Positions 17,384 through 26,308 of a DNA stretch of 64,000 nt are shown piece by piece. This DNA comes from Pseudovibrio japonicus (GTDB taxonomy: Bacteria; Pseudomonadota; Alphaproteobacteria; Rhizobiales; Stappiaceae), in contig NZ_BMXE01000008.1 in NCBI RefSeq assembly GCF_014651595.1, positions 186,001-250,000 of the forward strand, read 5' to 3'. A program made the translations under genes and the position numbers. Position 1 is the first letter of the stretch, and each line of letters starts with the position of its first letter. The notes beneath the pieces were generated by a model that saw only the letters and a program-made list of their open reading frames with translations, was not told where the DNA came from and did not search any database.

Positions 17384-18604
17384 TCAATTGCTTGAAGCAA
17401 GGTTCTCTTCTGCGCTTTCTCCCTGTGGAAGGTTTTCCAGCAGAAACTTGATGATATTTTCGCCCATCACAGCTGCGATCTGATCTTCAGTAAAACCCTT
17501 CTTCAAAAGCTCTTGCGTCAGGATTGCGTATTCTGAGATATCAAACGCGGTGGTCACCGACCCATCAAAGTCAGATCCCAGTGCAACACTGTTAATTCCC
17601 GCAATCGAAACAGCATACTCAATGGAGTCCGCAACACCCTTAGGGCTGATGTCACAAGCAGCTGCATCCCAGAACCCAATCCCAATGAGTCCGCCATTTG
17701 CGGAAATGGCCCTGACCTGTTCATCGGTGAGGTTACGCGGTGTGTCACAGATACCCTTCAGGCCCGTATGGGAAACAACAATCGGACGTGTTGTCATCGC
17801 CAGAACATCTTCAATCACTGCAGGAGAGGAGTGCGCCACGTCGACAATCATCTCCTTCTGCTCCATCAGCTGCACAACTTCCTTGCCGAAATCGGTCAGG
17901 CCAGCCTTGGATTGGCCGTGCAGAGAGCCGCCGAGCTTATTATCAAAGAAATGCTGCAGACCCATCAAGCGCAGCCCGCCGTCGTATAGGCGGTTGACAT
18001 TCTTGATGTCCCCATCCAGTGCATGCCCACCTTCAGTGCCAAGAATACCGGCAATCATCGTGGAGCCGTTCGCCCGCGCGTCCAGCACAGCTTGCAGCTC
18101 TTCCTGAGTGTGAACCACCTTGACTTGTTCCGGATGTTTCTTCTCCAGAGCATACAGGCGCCGCGCCTGTAAAAGAGCGCGTTCGGAAAGCTTGTTGAGT
18201 GCCTCTGACGGCCAGCTCTGCAACCGGCCAAGTAAGGTGATGTTATCCGCCGCCTCCGCTGAGTTCTTTTCGTAGTTCTGGCCGCGGGGAGATTTGGTGA
18301 CGCTTGTGAAGATTTGCACGCCAACATTGCCTTTGACGAAGCGCGGAAGGTCAGAGTGCCCAATTGAGGACTCATCCGAAATATTCCGGCCCCAGAGCAA
18401 AACATCATTATGCAGGTCCGCAATCCGAAGCCTGTCGTGTAAGGCCTGCGTATCAGAACTGATGGCATATGGCTCGTGCTCAACAACCACGTTTCGGCTG
18501 TTGTCGACATACTGGGCAACATAGCCTGTGCGAAGGGCGCCATAGCCCACAGCAGCAACTAAAACAATGGCCCCTAAACCAACCTTTAAATAAGAAATGC
18601 CCAT
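17384..18604 (-). CDS. membrane-anchored dipeptidase (peptidase M19)
   Basis: A 406-residue zinc dipeptidase of the renal-dipeptidase family, which cleaves dipeptides (some members act on D-amino-acid dipeptides). An N-terminal membrane anchor or signal (LKVGLGAIVLVAAVGYGAL) precedes the catalytic TIM barrel. Metal ligands include the HND motif in DLHNDVLLWG (~65), the bridging Glu in GTEGGHALDG (~196), His in VDVAHSSPAV (~258) and in VVSHTGLKG (~280), and an Asp in ALGSDFDGSV (~343). It likely acts in the periplasm. It stands alone, with the tRNA genes convergent to its 3' end. Confidence 0.9.
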   Translation of the reverse strand: MGISYLKVGLGAIVLVAAVGYGALRTGYVAQYVDNSRNVVVEHEPYAISSDTQALHDRLRIADLHNDVLLWGRNISDESSIGHSDLPRFVKGNVGVQIFTSVTKSPRGQNYEKNSAEAADNITLLGRLQSWPSEALNKLSERALLQARRLYALEKKHPEQVKVVHTQEELQAVLDARANGSTMIAGILGTEGGHALDGDIKNVNRLYDGGLRLMGLQHFFDNKLGGSLHGQSKAGLTDFGKEVVQLMEQKEMIVDVAHSSPAVIEDVLAMTTRPIVVSHTGLKGICDTPRNLTDEQVRAISANGGLIGIGFWDAAACDISPKGVADSIEYAVSIAGINSVALGSDFDGSVTTAFDISEYAILTQELLKKGFTEDQIAAVMGENIIKFLLENLPQGESAEENLASSN

Positions 18605-18815
18605 AATATGTGTCCAATATGTTTGCAGTCATCGACCGAGAAATAATAGGTTACCTTAGGGTAGATTCGGTGTTTGTCCAGTTATCTCAACCACGAACTA
18701 GCTTTGCTCATGCCCGGGCGCAACGCTTATTTCCTTGTTGGCACAAAGATCCTTGGGGTAAAATAAGCGCGAATTTCATCGGTTTTATAAATGGTTAAAG
18801 GCGAGAGGCGTCATC

Positions 18816-19400
18816 ATGAACGCTCAACAACTAGTCGATCTAATTTCCTCACGCACATCAGCACCCCTAAAACGTATGGAAACACCCGGTCCAAATGCTG
18901 AGGAGCTGAAACTGATTGTGGAAGCTGCAGCAGCTGCACCCGATCATGGCCGGCTGCATCCTTTCCGCATCCTCGAGATCCCAAGCGATGCGAGGGATGC
19001 TTTGGGAGAGCTTTTTGCGCAAGCTGTCAAAGAGAGGCAGGAGGCGCCGACCGATGAGGCACTGGCGCGTGCAAGGGAAAAGGCGCAAAGAGGGCCAGTG
19101 CTCTTAGTATTGGTTGGATGTTTTCACGGCTCGGAAGAGACCAGCATTCCAAAATACGAACAAATGATCTCCGCAGGCACTGCTCTGCAAAACATGGTGC
19201 TCGTTGCACACGCGCTCGGGTATGCCTCAAGGATTACGAGCGGCGAAAGTGCACGCGCGGCGAGCTTCCATAAAGGCTTGGGTCTTTCTGAAAATGAAGA
19301 GTTCCTCTGCTTCATCTCTCTCGGCAAGATTGATGATCCAAGACCTGCCAAAGGACGACAGGAAGCGCAGGAACTCCTTTCAATCTGGACGCCAGATTAA
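18816..19400 (+). CDS. nitroreductase-family flavoprotein (YdjA-like)
   Basis: A 194-residue FMN-dependent nitroreductase-fold protein. ISSRTSAPLKRM near residue 10 and AAAAPDHGRLHPFRIL near 38-53 carry the FMN phosphate contacts as in the short YdjA/TdsD-like group, and GTALQNMVLVAHALGY near 120 is the helix that packs on the flavin. Members reduce nitro compounds, quinones or flavin-linked substrates with NAD(P)H; the natural substrate is unknown. GAGAGGCG lies about 8 bp before the ATG. It converges on mog with only five bases between stops and no terminator. Confidence 0.87.
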   Translation: MNAQQLVDLISSRTSAPLKRMETPGPNAEELKLIVEAAAAAPDHGRLHPFRILEIPSDARDALGELFAQAVKERQEAPTDEALARAREKAQRGPVLLVLVGCFHGSEETSIPKYEQMISAGTALQNMVLVAHALGYASRITSGESARAASFHKGLGLSENEEFLCFISLGKIDDPRPAKGRQEAQELLSIWTPD

Positions 19401-19405
19401 GACAA

Positions 19406-19930
19406 CTACTTCGCCTTTGGGCGGAAGGCCACGATCACATCTGGATCTGTTTCAATGCGCCCTGCACCAATCAGGTCCAGACAATAGGGAACCGCCTGAA
19501 ACACAGCATCAAGGCAGGTCTTGATGCTGGCAGGTTTGCCCGGCAGATTGATGATGAGGCTTTTGCCACGAATGCCGGCGGTCTGGCGCGAAAGAATTGC
19601 AGTTGGAACCTCTTTCAAGGACAGCTGGCGCATCAACTCACCAAAACCGCGAAGCTCCTTCTCCATAACCAGTTCCATCGCTTCCGGTGTAAGGTCGCGA
19701 GGGGAGGGACCGGTTCCGCCTGTCGTGAGGATCAGGTCAACCTCGTCTTCATCCGCCAGTTTTTTCAAAGTGCTGCTGACACTCTCAATTCCATCTGGAA
19801 TGATCTTATGGATTGGCTCCCATGGGCTCGTCACGGCTTTCTCAAGGTATGCAAGAATAGCGGGGCCGCTTTTGTCTTCGTAAGTCCCATCGCTGGCGCG
19901 GTCGGAGATGGTAACAGCTGCAATTTTCAT
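19406..19930 (-). CDS. mog: molybdopterin adenylyltransferase
   Basis: A 174-residue MogA protein that adenylates molybdopterin before molybdenum insertion. The N-terminal VTISDRASDGTYEDKSGP, the central LTTGGTGPSPRDLTPEA (conserved GGTGP, ~70-85) and GFGELMRQLSLKEVPTAILSRQ (~97-118) match E. coli Mog closely, more than MoaB. It stands apart from other cofactor genes. Its presence means the cell makes molybdoenzymes, none of which is in the window. Confidence 0.93.
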   Translation of the reverse strand: MKIAAVTISDRASDGTYEDKSGPAILAYLEKAVTSPWEPIHKIIPDGIESVSSTLKKLADEDEVDLILTTGGTGPSPRDLTPEAMELVMEKELRGFGELMRQLSLKEVPTAILSRQTAGIRGKSLIINLPGKPASIKTCLDAVFQAVPYCLDLIGAGRIETDPDVIVAFRPKAK

Positions 19931-20395
19931 AGATATCTCTCATAGATACGAAGGGTTTGGCGCAAGAGTAAGCATGGAGGTGCTCAGGTTCAAACATTAA
20001 TTGCCCGCTAAAATCCTTGTCCTCCTATTCTTTGTCCCCCGCAGAAAGCACCATGGATTTTCCGGCGGTCTCTTCTGCGCCCCTTGTGTTTCTCACTCTG
20101 CATTTTGATAGACTGACGCTGCGTGATTTAAACGCTACTATTCCGTCATTACTAGTCGTTTTTTGAGGCTGACTGCGTAATCGGGGGGAGACGCTGCAAC
20201 ACAGCGATATGCATTTTACCCGTAACAGGAATGGTCTCTTGGAGGTTCGACACCCGCTGGGGTGTGTCGGAGCTTTTTCTCGCATATGCACTGGACTGAA
20301 GAGTATCGGTTAAGTGCTCAGGATAGCTCGGTGACTTGACTATTGAAAATGCCCTCAATCAGCCTCAGGGCTGCAAAGCATAAGGAAGCCGCTTA
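19931..20395. other. 465-bp intergenic region before the redox operon
   Basis: Between divergent mog and the Rieske/glutamate-synthase-like gene. It should contain both promoters. No convincing ORF, repeat or known riboswitch was seen. Confidence 0.5.
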
Positions 20396-22012
20396 ATGCG
20401 TAAGGCGCAAGTTGCTGCACTCGATGAACTTGAAGATCGTAAGCCTGCTTATGCACTTGTTGGTGAGGTCGACCTTGTCATTGTCAGGTATGATGATGAG
20501 ATCTCCGTGCTGTACGGACGGTGTCTCCATCGCGGAGCGCTCTTATCTGATGGGTTCGTCAGAGGTCGCAATCTGATTTGTGGGTTACACCAATGGGATT
20601 ATCGGCTGAGTTCGGGTGTCAGTGCTTACGACAACAAAGAATGCCTGCAAAAATTTACCCACTTCGTCGAGGATGGCAACGTTTATGTCGATGAAGATGA
20701 AGTGACCGCCTGGGCCAAAGACAACCCGCAACCTTACTTCCGCAAAGCTTATCTGGGCCAATACGCAGATTTTCACGGCACTGAAGAAGAACCACATAAC
20801 AAACTGATACAGACATATGCGCGCTCGGGCTTGAAGGGCACTGGTCATCACGGCGCAATTGAAGCCATGGGGGTACCCACGACAGAGCTACCCCAGTGGC
20901 AAGACATTCAGATCCTGACAGCACAACTGCATAATCCGCCGCGTCTGGATGAAGAACCTGTTGGAACCGATGTGGTCATCGGCCCCAAAGCGCAAAAGCC
21001 TCTCCATCTGAAAATCCCGCTCTTAGTCTCGGACATGAGCTTTGGTGCGCTCTCAGAGCCAGCCAAAATCGCTCTCGCCCGCGGAGCAGAAAGTGTAGGG
21101 ACCGGAATTTGCTCCGGTGAAGGGGGCATGCTGCCTGAGGAGCAGGCTGAGAACACGCGGTACTTTTATGAGTTAGCTTCCGCCCGGTTTGGTTTTTCAT
21201 GGGATCAGCTGGAAAGAGTTCAGGCCTTCCATTTCAAAGGCGGACAAGCAGCAAAAACCGGAACTGGCGGGCATCTTCCGGCCGCAAAAGTAACCGAAAA
21301 AATTGCAAAGGTGAGGGGCCTCAAAGCAGGCGAGGGGGCAATCTCTCCGGCAAGGTTCCCCGAATGGATGAAAACAGCAGATTTTCGCGAGTTTGCCGAC
21401 AAAGTACGTGACAAGACCGGGGGAATCCCGATTGGCTTCAAACTGTCAGCACAGCATATCGAAAAGGATATAGATGCCGCGCTGGAAGTTGGAGTGGACT
21501 ACATCATTCTCGACGGACGAGGTGGCGGAACTGGTGCATCCCCGTTGGTGTTTAGAGATAACATCTCGGTTCCAACCATACCGGCGCTGGCACGCGCGCG
21601 ACGCCATCTGGACCGCAGTGGTCGGCGGGATGTTACGCTTGTTATCACGGGGGGGCTACGCAAACCCGAAGACTTCGTCAAAGCAATAGCTTTGGGTGCA
21701 GATGCAATCGCATTGGCAAACGCGCCTATGCAAGCCATCGGCTGTATTGCCATGCGCGCATGCCACACGAACAACTGTCCCGTCGGCATAGCAACGCAGA
21801 AAGACCACCTTGTTGCGCGTCTGGAGGTTGAGAAATCAGCAAAGCGTCTGGAGAAGTTCTTCACGGCGTCTGTAGAGCTGATGAAGGTGATGGCCCGGGC
21901 ATGTGGGCATGCGCATATCTCGGATTTCTCAATCAATGACATCACCAGTTGGAAGAAGGAAATGTCGGAGCTCGCCGGTATCAGCTGGGCTGGGCACGAC
22001 CCTAATGAGTAA
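20396..22012 (+). CDS. Rieske domain plus FMN-binding glutamate-synthase-like protein
   Basis: A 538-residue fusion. Residues ~5-95 form a Rieske [2Fe-2S] domain with C43-x-H45 and C62-x2-H65. Residues ~150-530 match the FMN/3Fe-4S domain of glutamate synthase: LVSDMSFGALSE, ICSGEGGMLPEE, KGGQAAKTGTGGHLP, PIGFKLSAQHIEKDI, DGRGGGTGASP and the cysteine cluster C450-x5-C456-x4-C461 ending in CPVGIATQ. The glutaminase and FAD subunits of true glutamate synthase are absent, so this is an FMN enzyme of the archaeal-type GltB-like family with its own Rieske centre. AAGGAAG lies seven bases before the ATG. It heads a five-gene redox operon; the reaction is unknown. Confidence 0.9.
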   Translation: MRKAQVAALDELEDRKPAYALVGEVDLVIVRYDDEISVLYGRCLHRGALLSDGFVRGRNLICGLHQWDYRLSSGVSAYDNKECLQKFTHFVEDGNVYVDEDEVTAWAKDNPQPYFRKAYLGQYADFHGTEEEPHNKLIQTYARSGLKGTGHHGAIEAMGVPTTELPQWQDIQILTAQLHNPPRLDEEPVGTDVVIGPKAQKPLHLKIPLLVSDMSFGALSEPAKIALARGAESVGTGICSGEGGMLPEEQAENTRYFYELASARFGFSWDQLERVQAFHFKGGQAAKTGTGGHLPAAKVTEKIAKVRGLKAGEGAISPARFPEWMKTADFREFADKVRDKTGGIPIGFKLSAQHIEKDIDAALEVGVDYIILDGRGGGTGASPLVFRDNISVPTIPALARARRHLDRSGRRDVTLVITGGLRKPEDFVKAIALGADAIALANAPMQAIGCIAMRACHTNNCPVGIATQKDHLVARLEVEKSAKRLEKFFTASVELMKVMARACGHAHISDFSINDITSWKKEMSELAGISWAGHDPNE

Positions 22013-22054
22013 ATCTGGCTGCTTTGAACAGCAGAAAATCAGTAGGTCGTATAA

Positions 22055-22324
22055 ATGGTTGTTGCTGAAATTATTATTCTGATCGCACAAATTTACTGCG
22101 TGATTGGTTTTATCGTTGCCATTGTGTTTATCACCATCGGGCTGAGCCGCGTGGAACTTGCTGCCCGCAAGGCCTATCTTTTCCGTCTGCAAATCCTTCC
22201 AGGGCTCATCCTGCTCTGGCCAATTGTGATTGTTCGCTGGGTTGCGTTGGAGCGCTCAGGTGAAAAAGCTTTGCTTGATGAAGAAGAAAAACAGTTAGAC
22301 GAAGAGCAAGAGGGCAAAAAATAA
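22055..22324 (+). CDS. small membrane protein of the redox operon
   Basis: An 89-residue protein with two predicted helices (residues ~4-27 and ~46-62) around a short cytoplasmic-looking loop (SRVELAARKAYLFR) and a very acidic, Lys-tipped tail (LLDEEEKQLDEEQ). The family is not recognised. It begins 42 bp after the Rieske/FMN gene and its TAA shares one base with the ATG of the next gene, so translation is coupled. It is probably a small subunit of the membrane part of the complex. Confidence 0.7.
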   Translation: MVVAEIIILIAQIYCVIGFIVAIVFITIGLSRVELAARKAYLFRLQILPGLILLWPIVIVRWVALERSGEKALLDEEEKQLDEEQEGKK

Positions 22325-22491
22325 TGCAGCGCGCCTTCCGAAGAGCCCATCGTTCCCTTTGGCTTGTTCTGGCTTTTCTCATTCCAATTGTCCTGGGCTT
22401 GGCGCTCATGATGCGACCCACGGGAACGCACGAGCAGCCGCCCGTTCCCCTTGATGACGCGGCAAAGTCGGCTCTGGAGGCAAACCAGTGA
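22324..22491 (+). CDS. 55-residue single-pass membrane protein
   Basis: This short ORF runs from the ATG in TAATG (one-base overlap with the upstream stop) to a TGA that overlaps the next gene's GTG in GTGA. It encodes MQRAFRRAHRSLWLV..., a basic N-terminus, one hydrophobic helix (residues ~12-30), then a Pro-rich periplasmic-type tail (EQPPVPLDD) ending in LEANQ. Overlap at both ends is strong evidence that it is a real gene. It is not recognised; a subunit or assembly factor of the adjacent membrane redox protein is likely. Confidence 0.75.
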   Translation: MQRAFRRAHRSLWLVLAFLIPIVLGLALMMRPTGTHEQPPVPLDDAAKSALEANQ

Positions 22492-23555
22492 GTGTTAAAT
22501 ATGTGCCGGTAATCTGGAACCGCACCAAACTTGCCTACGATGCTGTCGTGCTGGCAACCGTTGGCGCATATCTTGGCATCTATCTCTACGTGGCACCGCA
22601 GTTCCAAACAGTCACAATGCCGATTGACTGGGATATCTACAAAGCGCAGGCATTTGGTACCTGCGTCTTCTTTTTACTGACCTTCATATTATGCATCGGA
22701 CCCATGGCACGGCTGGACAAGCGCTTCTTGCCACTGCTCTATAACCGCCGCCACCTTGGCGTAATCACCTGCGTGCTCGCCTACTTCCACGTTGACAACA
22801 TCCTTGGCTGGTACAACGCGTTCTCACCAATCAATCGCTATGTCTCGGTCTTCATTGTCAACACGAGTTTTGACCGCTTCCTGGGTTTCCCCTTTGAGAT
22901 CCTTGGGGTCCTGGCGCTTCTGATCCTGACGATCCTTGCGGTTACCAGTCATGACTTCTGGCTCCATTTCCTGAAGCCAACCCTCTGGAAATTCCTCCAT
23001 ATGGGGATCTATCTGGCCTACGCTTTGATCGTCGCCCATGTGGCTCTCGGCGCTCTGCAAAGCGCTGCAGGTCCCTTTATGACCACTGCTGTTGGCGCCT
23101 CCGTCGCCCTCGTGGCCGCATTGCATCTACTGGTTGCAAGAAAAGAGCACCTGTTTGACACGCAAGAAAGTCCAATGGATGACAGCGGCACTTGGATGGA
23201 TGCAGGTGATCCAACGGAGGTCCCTGACAAACGCGCGCGGATTATCTCCATCACGGACGATGAACGCGTTGCAATCTTCAGAAACGGCAAAAAGCTCTCT
23301 GCCATCTCCAATGTTTGTGCCCATCAGAACGGACCTTTGGGAGAAGGGAAGATCGTATATGGCTGTGTAACCTGTCCATGGCACGGTTACCAATATCGGG
23401 TGGAAGACGGGAGATCTCCGCCGCCATTCACGGAGAAGATTTCCACCTACCGGCTCAAACTGGAAGATGGTCGCCTGTGGCTGAATATAGAAGCGCTGCC
23501 TCCTGGCACTTATGTTGAGCCCGTCGTTGCTCCCATACTGGCAGAGGGAAGCTAA
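22488..23555 (+). CDS. ferric-reductase-like b-type membrane protein with C-terminal Rieske domain
   Basis: A 355-residue protein. Residues ~18-215 contain about six membrane helices of the ferric-reductase-like type. Histidines H89 and H101 in one helix region and H171 and H184 in another are spaced as in bis-heme b proteins of this fold, giving a path for electrons across the membrane. Residues ~240-345 form a Rieske domain with C277-x-H279 and C296-x2-H299 (CPWH). The GTG start overlaps the upstream stop in GTGA, and the stop overlaps the next ATG, so all genes of the operon are translationally coupled. There is no NAD- or FAD-binding domain; the FMN protein encoded first is a plausible partner. 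Confidence 0.85.
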   Translation: MSVKYVPVIWNRTKLAYDAVVLATVGAYLGIYLYVAPQFQTVTMPIDWDIYKAQAFGTCVFFLLTFILCIGPMARLDKRFLPLLYNRRHLGVITCVLAYFHVDNILGWYNAFSPINRYVSVFIVNTSFDRFLGFPFEILGVLALLILTILAVTSHDFWLHFLKPTLWKFLHMGIYLAYALIVAHVALGALQSAAGPFMTTAVGASVALVAALHLLVARKEHLFDTQESPMDDSGTWMDAGDPTEVPDKRARIISITDDERVAIFRNGKKLSAISNVCAHQNGPLGEGKIVYGCVTCPWHGYQYRVEDGRSPPPFTEKISTYRLKLEDGRLWLNIEALPPGTYVEPVVAPILAEGS

Positions 23556-24325
23556 TGGCGAAAAAGAAACCTGATCCCTTCTTCATCGGTTGGGCGAAAA
23601 AGCCGCCGAAGGTCCTTCAAGGGTTCCTTTTCTTGATCTCGGCCGTGCTGGTTGGGGCTGCGGTCGGTGTCGCATTGGGCATAGGCGCATCTGTTCCGGA
23701 TCCCGGCGATGCGCGCTTTGAGTGGGGAGCCGGATACCAGACGTTCACCGGCTACGTTGATGCCAAACCTTACCCGCTCCTGAGGCTCCCTGCGGGCGAA
23801 GATGGTCGGGACCAGCCGCATGCGATGCTGATCTCAGGCATTGGCAAACGCGGCATGCAACAGCTTGCAGGTCCGCTAGATGGTCAAGCCGTTGATGCAG
23901 GCGGTATCCTGCTCAAACGCGGCGATCTGGACATGCTGCAAGTGGGTGGAGATGTGTCACTTCGCGCGGCTGAAAACCCAATACCCAACTTCACGCCAGC
24001 TCCTGCAGAGCATCTGGGCAAGTGGCGCTTATCCGGCGAGATCTGCGACGGCAAGTGCTACACTGGAGCAATGCGACCCGGTGTCGGATTGGCACATAAG
24101 GCCTGCGCGAACCTCTGCATCATCGGTGGAATCCCACCGGTTTTTGTTACCACCACACCCTTGATGGGCAGCCAGTTCTTTCTCTTAGCCGACGAGAATG
24201 GTGAGCCCTTATCATCTGAAGTGCAGGATTGGGTCGCCCTGTTGATTTCACTGGAAGGTGAGGTTGAGCGCCGTGATGACCTGATGATCTTCAAGGTGAA
24301 CCTGGATAGCGCAAAACAGCTCTAA
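23555..24325 (+). CDS. membrane-anchored protein with Cys/His motif
   Basis: A 256-residue protein with one N-terminal membrane helix (residues ~21-46, LQGFLFLISAVLVGAAVGVAL) and the remainder predicted outside the cytoplasm. Residues 164-188 hold the striking pattern C164-x3-C168-x12-H181-x2-C184-x3-C188, followed by IIGGIPPVFV, which suggests a bound metal, FeS cluster or covalent cofactor. I do not recognise the family by name. Its ATG overlaps the stop of the ferric-reductase-like gene, so it is the last gene of the redox operon and probably the periplasmic partner. Confidence 0.75.
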   Translation: MAKKKPDPFFIGWAKKPPKVLQGFLFLISAVLVGAAVGVALGIGASVPDPGDARFEWGAGYQTFTGYVDAKPYPLLRLPAGEDGRDQPHAMLISGIGKRGMQQLAGPLDGQAVDAGGILLKRGDLDMLQVGGDVSLRAAENPIPNFTPAPAEHLGKWRLSGEICDGKCYTGAMRPGVGLAHKACANLCIIGGIPPVFVTTTPLMGSQFFLLADENGEPLSSEVQDWVALLISLEGEVERRDDLMIFKVNLDSAKQL

Positions 24326-24546
24326 ATCATTCCGCCGTGATGCCTGTGAGGGCGAACAGATTGCCGACCAAACTCAGCGTGCCCAAAGGTTGGAGTGGCG
24401 TAATCAGACTTAGGCTGTTAGAAAAGCCCAAGTTTGCAGTGCAGCACAACTTGTGTTGCCTCCTCCTCCTAGGTGTTCTTTCATACCACATGTGCCCAAG
24501 CGTGTGAGCGAAACAGTGCCGTTGCTATGCACAATCCGGTGATCCA

Positions 24547-25206
24547 ATGATACAGTTTTTTGCCTATCCAGAATCCGTCTTCTGCGCGAAAGTTCGCATT
24601 GCTTTGGACATGAAAAACTTGGATTACGCCGAAGTCCCTCCTCCTGATGGATATGGATCAGCCGCCTACAAGAAGATTATTCCAGCAGGGTCCATTCCGG
24701 GCTTGCAGGATGGCGGAGCAGCGCTGTCTGACTCAAATGCGATCCTCGAATATCTCGAGGAAATCGCGCCATCTCCAGCCTTGCTGCCGGAAAAACCCGC
24801 TGAACGTGCCAAGGTCAGAGCGCTGATGGGCCTGCACGATACTCGTATTGAGCCATCCGTTCGCGCATTCTACGCATCAATCAAGGCCGGCAAGTCCCCT
24901 AAGGATGAGGTCTACAAGGAGCTGATTGCGGATATGAGCGCTGCGTTTGAGCGTCTGGAAGACGTGATTGATGCCGAGCCTTATGCGGTCGGGCCGTACG
25001 TCACCTTGGCCGAATGTGCCTACGCAACCACATTTTCTCAAGCGCAACAGCTTGCTGCATTGTTTGGCGGTGAGCTCCAGCTCAAGCCAAAGTGCCAACG
25101 CTGGTGGCAGGCGATGCAATCCCTGTCTCATGCGGCAACATCCATCGATATGAACCGCAAGGCTATGCAGGACTGGGTGAGCAAATTCATTCAGGTAGAT
25201 GCATAA
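24547..25206 (+). CDS. glutathione S-transferase family protein
   Basis: A 219-residue two-domain GST. The thioredoxin-like domain (1-75) starts IQFFAYPESVFCAKVRIALD, contains AGSIPGLQDGG with the cis-Pro and SDSNAILEYLEE with the glutathione gamma-glutamyl contact; the helical domain has PYVTLAECAYAT near 155. A Cys or Ser near residues 10-13 could be catalytic. The substrate is unknown. The gene stands 221 bp downstream of the redox operon and ends in a bidirectional terminator. Confidence 0.85.
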   Translation: MIQFFAYPESVFCAKVRIALDMKNLDYAEVPPPDGYGSAAYKKIIPAGSIPGLQDGGAALSDSNAILEYLEEIAPSPALLPEKPAERAKVRALMGLHDTRIEPSVRAFYASIKAGKSPKDEVYKELIADMSAAFERLEDVIDAEPYAVGPYVTLAECAYATTFSQAQQLAALFGGELQLKPKCQRWWQAMQSLSHAATSIDMNRKAMQDWVSKFIQVDA

Positions 25207-25224
25207 ACCCGCACTGAGACCAAC

Positions 25225-25256
25225 AAAAAAGGCGCTGCAAGATGCAGCGCCTTTTT
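25225..25256. terminator. bidirectional terminator between GST and ABC binding-protein genes
   Basis: AAAAAAGGCGCTGCA and TGCAGCGCCTTTTT form a near-perfect stem with A-tract and T-tract on the two sides, placed between two convergent genes. Confidence 0.88.
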
Positions 25257-25274
25257 GCTGTTTATGAGCAGTTT

Positions 25275-26051
25275 TTACTGCGCCAGACCCCATTTACGGG
25301 CTGTCGCGTCAAGGAAACCATCCATCTTTTTGATTTTGATCCAGTTGTTGACGTAGTTGATCCAAACCTGATCATCCTGTGGCATAAGCATTGCGATCGG
25401 GGTTGGCTCTCTGCTCTCGGAAACCGGAACATTCACAATCTGGTTAAACTTCTCTTTCAGCGTTGCGCCCTCAATGTTGGAGGTTATGAAGACGTCAGCA
25501 CGACCTGACAGTACATCCTGATATCCACGCGCAGGGGCCTCAACAACCCTGATGGTCGCATTTGGGAACCATTCCTTACTGAGCGCCTCAAAAGTAGTGC
25601 CAAGCGTGGTTGCCACAGTCACATCTTGCTGATTAATGCTTTCCCAACTGTCGAACTTCTCAACTTTGTCACTGGTGGTGAACGGCAGGATCTCAGCAGA
25701 GATGTAGCTGTCGGAATACCCGGCCACCTTCATGCGGCTAGGAGAGATGGAAGCTGAACCAGTCAAGTAATATTTGTCTGCAACGATACCATTTACCAAT
25801 GTCTTCCAGTCGGTTGGGACAAAGGTGAGCTCCACGCCAAGGTCGGCTGCAAGTTCGTTCATAATGTCGATATCATACCCTTTATATCCATTGCTGGCAG
25901 GGTCGCGAACGGACATGGGGTTCCAGTCGCCGGTTGTTCCGACCTTCAGTTCACCAGAATCCAGAATCTCGTTGAGCGCGGATTGCGCATATGCAGAACC
26001 GGAGAACAATGTGCTCACGGCAAAAATTACAGTAAGAAATGAGCGTAGCAT
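25275..26051 (-). CDS. ABC transporter periplasmic binding protein (polar amino-acid type)
   Basis: A secreted solute-binding protein of about 258 residues (family 3). The signal peptide MLRSFLTVIFAVSTLFSGSAYA ends at about residue 22. The mature part starts with LNEILDSGELKVGTTGDWNPMS, then GYKGYDIDIMNELAADLGV and the LSGRADVFITSN hinge region. The start at 26051 follows AAGGAG at 11 bases; an in-frame upstream start adds 19 unlikely residues. It is divergent from a His/Gln-type permease, with about 257 bp shared between the two starts; no ATPase is in the window. Confidence 0.88.
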   Translation of the reverse strand: MLRSFLTVIFAVSTLFSGSAYAQSALNEILDSGELKVGTTGDWNPMSVRDPASNGYKGYDIDIMNELAADLGVELTFVPTDWKTLVNGIVADKYYLTGSASISPSRMKVAGYSDSYISAEILPFTTSDKVEKFDSWESINQQDVTVATTLGTTFEALSKEWFPNATIRVVEAPARGYQDVLSGRADVFITSNIEGATLKEKFNQIVNVPVSESREPTPIAMLMPQDDQVWINYVNNWIKIKKMDGFLDATARKWGLAQ

Positions 26052-26308
26052 CTTCGTGAATGCTCCTTGAAACGCAGTTTGATTGTGGCCAAATGCAAAC
26101 CTAGTCATTTTAGCAGCAACTACAATATCGTTTTTTATAGAAAACCGATTTCAACTAATTGTGTGCGGTAAGTTTGTATAAGATTTGTATAAGAGCGCAC
26201 AACACTCTAGGTTCTGTCTCCGGTAATCTACCAGTAATCGGGTAGATGCAAGCTCTTCGTGTGCTTCGCTCCAGATGGAAGCCTGATGATAATTGGAAGG
26301 TAGATACC

